Shown here: positions 5,245 through 9,090 of the stretch, in pieces
Position numbering within the stretch: the first letter of the stretch is position 1
How the letters are laid out: each line of letters opens with the position of its first letter
Assembly: GCA_019912505.1 (NCBI GenBank)
Contig: JAIOIM010000333.1
Span: 1 to 9,090 of the forward strand
Source of the DNA: Ignavibacteriaceae bacterium
Lineage (GTDB): Bacteria; Bacteroidota; Ignavibacteria; Ignavibacteriales; Ignavibacteriaceae
Direction of reading: 5' to 3'
Length of the DNA: 9,090 nt
The notes under the pieces: model-generated
Databases searched by the model: none
The model's input: the letters and a program-made list of their open reading frames with translations, nothing else
What the model was told of the DNA's origin: nothing
Made by a program: the position numbers and the translations under genes

Positions 5245-7728
5245 ATGGGACTGAAAAACGGCTCAATATTTTTTACGGATAAAGAAGCTTTAGAAAGCTA
5301 CTCACTTACAAACCAGTTTGCCGAGCATCTTGAGTTTGACCTTGTGAAGGATAAATTGACAGCAACAGAAGACGATGCGTATTTTGCTCTTTCACTTTCG
5401 ATACGTGATAGACTCGTCCGCCGCTGGTTGAGAACCCAACAGAAGTACAAAGATGAAGATGTTAAGCGGGTCTATTATCTCTCTCTCGAATTTTTGATGG
5501 GAAGGCTTCTTGGCAATGCACTAAGCAATTTGGATTTTTATGATGAGTGCTATAACATTCTACGGGAGAACAGCTACAGTTTAGAAAATATTCGCGAGTT
5601 TGAAGATGATATGGGTCTCGGAAACGGGGGTCTCGGAAGACTTGCTGCCTGTTATATTGATTCGATGGCAACAATGGAGCTTCCCGCATTTGGTTACGGT
5701 ATCCGTTATGAGTTCGGTATCTTTGAGCAGGAAATTGAAAACGGTTACCAGGTTGAGAGAGCCGATAACTGGCTTAAACATGGCAACCCCTGGGAAATTT
5801 TAAGAAGAAAGTTAACATACCGGATTAAACTTTACGGACGCAGCGAAATGTATACCGATGAAAAGGGAAATATAAAATACCGCTGGGTAGATACATACGA
5901 TATAATGTCGGTCGGCTGGGATATCCCTGTCCCGGGATTTAAAACAAACACGGTTAACAACTTAAGACTATGGGAAGCAAAATCAACAAGCGATTTTAGT
6001 TTTGATGAATTTAATGCTGGTAATTACGTTGCCGCCGTTCATAAAAAAACCGAATCGGAAAATCTTTCGAAAGTGCTTTACCCAAACGATACAATGGTTG
6101 AAGGAAAGTTTCTTCGTTTAAAGCAGCAATACTTTTTTTGTTCTGCAACTTTGCAGGACATTATTCGCAAATACAAAATCATCCATAAAACATATGATAA
6201 GTTCGCTGAGAAAACCGCAATTCAGCTGAACGATACTCATCCGGTTATAGCAATACCTGAATTAATGAGAATATTAATTGATGATGAAAATCTTGGCTGG
6301 GATGAAGCCTGGATAATTATCACAAAAACTTTTTCTTATACAAATCACACAATTGTACCCGAGGCGCTTGAAGAATGGGCTATGCCGATATTAGCTAAAC
6401 TGCTGCCGAGACATCTCGAAATTATTTATGAAATAAACCGGCGATTTATAGAATGGGTAAAAATTAATTACACAACGGATACTAATATAATTGCCGACCT
6501 TTCAATCATCCGCGAAGGTGAGACAAAAAAAATACGAATGTCTAACCTTGCAATTGTTTCGTGCAACCACATAAACGGTGTAGCGGCACTTCACACAGAA
6601 ATTTTGAAGACCAGGATATTCCCCCACTTCTACAAAATATTTCCAGATAAGTTTGTAAACATTACTAACGGTATAACGCCGCGCCGCTGGCTGCTGCAAG
6701 CAAACCCAATGTTATCTGGATTAATCAGTGATATGATTGGCGATAATTGGGTAAGGCATCTTGATGAATTAGAAAAAATTGAAAAGTATGCTGACGATCT
6801 GCACTTCCAGGAAAATTTCAGAAGCTCAAAATGGTTGAATAAAAAATTATTAATCCGGTATATAGAAGCAGAACATGATGTAAAAATAAATCCCAATTCG
6901 ATGTTTGATGTTCAGGTGAAACGTTTTCATGAATATAAGAGACAGCTTTTAAATGTCTTCAATGTTATTACACTTTACAACCGTATTAAGGACAACCCGC
7001 AGATTGATATGGTTCCGAGAACTATAATTTTCGGAGGGAAAGCAGCACCCGCTTATCTTCAGGCAAAGTTAATTATCAAGCTGATAAACTCGGTGGCAGA
7101 TGTTGTAAATAACGACCCTGATGTCGGTGACAAAATGAAGGTGATCTTTCTAAAAAACTATTCGGTCTCACTTGCCGAAAGAATTATTCCGGCAACTGAT
7201 TTGAGTGAACAAATTTCAACAGCCGGTTTCGAAGCATCGGGAACGGGTAATATGAAGTTTGCGTTAAATGGTGCGCTAACAATTGGTACAATGGACGGCG
7301 CCAATGTGGAAATGCGTGAAGAGGTTGGTAAAGAAAATATTTTTATTTTCGGAATGCTGGCTGAAGAAGTTGTAGCGCTAAAATCATCAGCCTATAACCC
7401 CCGCAAATATTATGATTCAAACCAAAATATAAAACGTATAGTAGATATGATTTCAGACAATTTCTTTAACCCAAATGAACCCGGAATTTTTACCGAGATA
7501 GTTCGGGGATTAATGGATGTTGATTATTACTGTTTGTTTGCAGATTATCAATCATATATAGATGCCCAGGACAGAGTATCGAAATTATACCGCGATACGG
7601 TCGGCTGGACGAAAAAATCAATTATAAATGTTGCGCGTATGGGTAAGTTTTCCAGCGACCGCTCCATTCAGGAGTATAGCGACAAAATATGGCATATTAA
7701 CCCTGTAAAAGTTGATATTGAAACATAA
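5245..7728 (+). CDS. glgP: Glycogen/starch/maltodextrin phosphorylase (GT35)
   Basis: This 827-residue enzyme releases glucose 1-phosphate from the non-reducing ends of alpha-1,4-glucans, using pyridoxal phosphate, in the cytosol. Length is typical for bacterial GlgP/MalP. Recognisable segments run in family order: SLEFLMGR, then DDMGLGNGGLGRLAACYIDS (from 121), HGNPWE (179-184), QLNDTHP (327-333, His332 matching His377 of the muscle enzyme), VQVKRFHEYKRQLLN (from 556; Arg560 and Lys565 match phosphate-site Arg569 and Lys574), and the cofactor signature EASGTGNMKFALN (663-675), where Lys671 forms the Schiff base with PLP. The key residues checked are intact, so it should be active. Glycogen and maltodextrin specificity cannot be told apart from sequence. 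No other glycogen gene is adjacent. It has its own leader and ribosome binding site and is probably the first gene of its transcript. Confidence 0.96.
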   Translation: MGLKNGSIFFTDKEALESYSLTNQFAEHLEFDLVKDKLTATEDDAYFALSLSIRDRLVRRWLRTQQKYKDEDVKRVYYLSLEFLMGRLLGNALSNLDFYDECYNILRENSYSLENIREFEDDMGLGNGGLGRLAACYIDSMATMELPAFGYGIRYEFGIFEQEIENGYQVERADNWLKHGNPWEILRRKLTYRIKLYGRSEMYTDEKGNIKYRWVDTYDIMSVGWDIPVPGFKTNTVNNLRLWEAKSTSDFSFDEFNAGNYVAAVHKKTESENLSKVLYPNDTMVEGKFLRLKQQYFFCSATLQDIIRKYKIIHKTYDKFAEKTAIQLNDTHPVIAIPELMRILIDDENLGWDEAWIIITKTFSYTNHTIVPEALEEWAMPILAKLLPRHLEIIYEINRRFIEWVKINYTTDTNIIADLSIIREGETKKIRMSNLAIVSCNHINGVAALHTEILKTRIFPHFYKIFPDKFVNITNGITPRRWLLQANPMLSGLISDMIGDNWVRHLDELEKIEKYADDLHFQENFRSSKWLNKKLLIRYIEAEHDVKINPNSMFDVQVKRFHEYKRQLLNVFNVITLYNRIKDNPQIDMVPRTIIFGGKAAPAYLQAKLIIKLINSVADVVNNDPDVGDKMKVIFLKNYSVSLAERIIPATDLSEQISTAGFEASGTGNMKFALNGALTIGTMDGANVEMREEVGKENIFIFGMLAEEVVALKSSAYNPRKYYDSNQNIKRIVDMISDNFFNPNEPGIFTEIVRGLMDVDYYCLFADYQSYIDAQDRVSKLYRDTVGWTKKSIINVARMGKFSSDRSIQEYSDKIWHINPVKVDIET

Positions 7729-7740
7729 AAAACTTTAACG

Positions 7741-7758
7741 CTGTAATTAATTTTACAG
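7741..7758. other. Small inverted repeat after the phosphorylase gene
   Basis: CTGTAA (7741-7746) pairs perfectly with TTACAG (7753-7758) around a six-base TTAATT loop. It lies 12 bases past the stop, in the 76-base gap before the TrpF-like gene. With only two G-C pairs and no strong T run it would be a weak terminator at best. Confidence 0.25.
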
Positions 7759-7804
7759 TTTGGAGACTGCTTGTAAAAATTGAAATATAATTGATTATAA
7801 TTGG

Positions 7805-8476
7805 ATGAAACAAAAAGTAAAATTTAAAGTTTGCTGCATTCAAAACATCCATGAAGCAAAGTTGGCGATTAATTATGGGGCATCGGCAATCGGGCTAGTA
7901 TCGGCAATGCCAAGCGGTCCGGGAGTAATTGAAGATAAATTGATAAAACAGATTGCCGCTGCAGTGCCGCCGCATATAGCCACTGTTTTATTAACAAGCA
8001 AAACATCGGTTAACGAAATAGTGTTGCAGCAGAAAATGCTTTGTGCCAACTCAATTCAAATATGCGACAGAATTACAGATGGCAGCCTAAGTAATTTAAA
8101 AAAAGAATTACCCGGCATTTTTATTATGCAGGTAATTCATGTTACGGGTGAAGTTTCGGTTAGTGAAGCAATTACCGCTTCTGAATATGTTGATGCATTA
8201 CTTTTAGATTCAGGTAATCAAACGCTGCCCATAAAGCAATTGGGCGGAACCGGAAAGGTCCACAACTGGCTTTACAGCAAAAAAATTGTGGAGAGTGTTA
8301 CCATTCCTGTGTACCTTGCAGGCGGCTTAAACGCAGGCAACGTAGCCGATGCCATAAATATTGTTCAGCCGTTTGGCGTAGATGTTTGCAGCGGCATACG
8401 TACAAACGGTTTGCTTGATGAAAAAAAACTTTCCGCATTTGCGGTTGAAGTTGAAAAACAAAAATCAGATAATTAA
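7805..8476 (+). CDS. TrpF-like protein (phosphoribosylanthranilate isomerase fold), substrate uncertain
   Basis: This 223-residue protein matches the (beta/alpha)8 barrel of phosphoribosylanthranilate isomerase, which performs an Amadori rearrangement in tryptophan synthesis. KVCCIQN (8-14) replaces the usual KxCGIT; Cys10 matches the catalytic Cys7 of the T. maritima enzyme. LLLDSG (132-137) supplies the catalytic Asp135. GGTG (147-150), LAGGLNAGNV (171-180) and DVCSGIRTNG (193-202) are the phosphate-binding loops. The SPR motif, whose Arg binds the anthranilate carboxylate, is replaced by AMPSGPG (34-40), and the QxHG motif is QICD (85-88). The barrel and acid-base pair thus survive while the anthranilate site differs, so the protein may belong to a separate TrpF-like subfamily. 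No trp gene is nearby. It follows the phosphorylase by 76 bases and precedes the VOC gene by 30, probably as an operon with the latter. The ATG has no Shine-Dalgarno sequence. Confidence 0.8.
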   Translation: MKQKVKFKVCCIQNIHEAKLAINYGASAIGLVSAMPSGPGVIEDKLIKQIAAAVPPHIATVLLTSKTSVNEIVLQQKMLCANSIQICDRITDGSLSNLKKELPGIFIMQVIHVTGEVSVSEAITASEYVDALLLDSGNQTLPIKQLGGTGKVHNWLYSKKIVESVTIPVYLAGGLNAGNVADAINIVQPFGVDVCSGIRTNGLLDEKKLSAFAVEVEKQKSDN

Positions 8477-8494
8477 AACGACCACAAATAGCAA

Positions 8495-8498
8495 AGGA
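8495..8498 (+). promoter_or_regulatory. Ribosome binding site fixing a GTG start
   Basis: AGGA lies eight bases before the GTG at 8507-8509. No ATG starts this frame nearby and the conserved VOC sequence begins within about a dozen codons, so this site supports GTG as the start. Confidence 0.55.
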
Positions 8499-8506
8499 AA
8501 ACCATA

Positions 8507-8998
8507 GTGGAGTTTAAAGTTAATCCGGAAGCAATAATCGGGCATATTCACCTTACTGTATCCGATTTAGACAACTCATTAAAGTTTTATCGTGATCTTC
8601 TCGGTTTCGAAATTACTACAACCTATGGGGAAGCTGCTGTATTTCTTTCAGCCGGAGGGTATCATCATCACATAGCATTAAATACGTGGAACGGACAGAA
8701 TGCCGCGCAGCCGCCAGCCGGACACACAGGCTTATATCACTTTGGTATTTTGTATCCCAACAGACTTGAACTTGCGAGGATTGTTAAAAGATTGTTCGAA
8801 CTTAATTATAATATTGCCGGAGCTACCGATCACGGTACATCGGAGTCGGTTTATATAAATGACCCAGACGGGAACGGTGTTGAACTTTATTGCGACCGCC
8901 CGATACAGGATTGGCCTGTGAATGATGAGGGGCATCTTAGTTTTACGACAAAACATCTCGATTTAATGGGTCTTTTATCGGAACTGGATGCAGATTAA
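8507..8998 (+). CDS. VOC-family metalloprotein (glyoxalase / CatE-like extradiol dioxygenase domain)
   Basis: This 163-residue protein belongs to the vicinal oxygen chelate superfamily. GHIHLTVSDLDNSLKFYRDLLGF (12-34) is the first beta-alpha-beta unit, and GLYHFGILYPNRLELARIVKRL (75-96) opens the second. DPDGNGVELYCDRP (119-132) ends the domain. By alignment with extradiol dioxygenases, His13, His78 and Glu126 form a complete two-His-one-Glu metal site. Further histidines at 53-55 sit in a strand facing the cavity. The segments resemble the N-terminal half of B. subtilis CatE (catechol 2,3-dioxygenase), but that enzyme is about twice as long, so a catechol role is uncertain; glyoxalase or isomerase activity is equally possible. 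Start is GTG, backed by an AGGA site. It lies 30 bases after the TrpF-like gene and is probably co-transcribed with it. Confidence 0.87.
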   Translation: MEFKVNPEAIIGHIHLTVSDLDNSLKFYRDLLGFEITTTYGEAAVFLSAGGYHHHIALNTWNGQNAAQPPAGHTGLYHFGILYPNRLELARIVKRLFELNYNIAGATDHGTSESVYINDPDGNGVELYCDRPIQDWPVNDEGHLSFTTKHLDLMGLLSELDAD

Positions 8999-9090
8999 AA
9001 TTTAAACACATTGCTTATTTCGATGGCAGAGAGTCGGTAAATTAGATGTTGATATGGAAATACTTTCTGCTCGAAGCCTGATATGTTAAT

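Noticed and set aside
5462..5803. Several overlapping open frames on both strands within the phosphorylase gene
   Set aside because: The phosphorylase frame carries conserved active-site motifs here; the other frames have no recognisable content.
8732..8956. Minus-strand 74-codon open frame
   Set aside because: It is antisense to the metal-binding half of the VOC protein and has no supporting features.
8996..9090. Minus-strand frame open from the right edge for about 31 codons, ending next to the VOC stop
   Set aside because: It could be the tail of a convergent gene, but this length without a stop is not unusual by chance and the translation shows no motif.

Overview
The window is AT-rich bacterial DNA. 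It holds seven recognisable protein genes (one cut off at the left edge), one tRNA gene and several candidate RNA hairpins. Most genes lack a clear Shine-Dalgarno sequence and intergenic spaces are short. The gene content (DUF971 protein, TrmH-family methyltransferase, ceramide-glucosyltransferase-like enzyme, CNNM/CorC protein, glycogen phosphorylase) fits a Bacteroidota/Chlorobiota/Ignavibacteria-type organism. That placement is inferred from general look and codon bias, not from a marker gene. I see no transposase, integrase, phage gene, CRISPR array or recognisable defence module, so this looks like ordinary chromosomal backbone.

Left part (1-2094). A 5'-truncated gene encodes a staphylococcal-nuclease-like domain that has lost most of its catalytic residues, fused to a glycine-rich hydrophobic region. 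It converges on a minus-strand pair: a DUF971 zinc-site protein followed by a SpoU/TrmH-type RNA 2'-O-methyltransferase, joined by a one-base TAATG overlap. A 9-bp perfect inverted repeat covers the convergent gene ends and may be a bidirectional terminator.

Middle (2095-4799). Only 17 bases separate the DUF971 start from a divergent membrane glycosyltransferase of the GT21/HpnI type. A CNNM/CorC-family membrane protein follows 10 bases later, probably in the same operon. Next come a tRNA-Thr(UGU) gene with a plausible promoter and a strong intrinsic terminator capped by a GAAA tetraloop.

Right part (4800-9090). A 445-base spacer holds an imperfect hairpin and other small inverted repeats but no gene. 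It leads into an 827-residue glycogen/maltodextrin phosphorylase with a good ribosome binding site. After that lie a TrpF-fold protein that keeps the catalytic Cys and Asp of phosphoribosylanthranilate isomerase but not its substrate-binding Arg, and a small VOC-family metalloprotein with a GTG start. The last 92 bases hold no supportable gene.

The genes do not form one obvious pathway. The best leads are the degenerate nuclease-membrane fusion, the TrpF-like protein outside a trp operon, the CNNM protein lacking its usual glutamate, and the very tight divergent promoter region.
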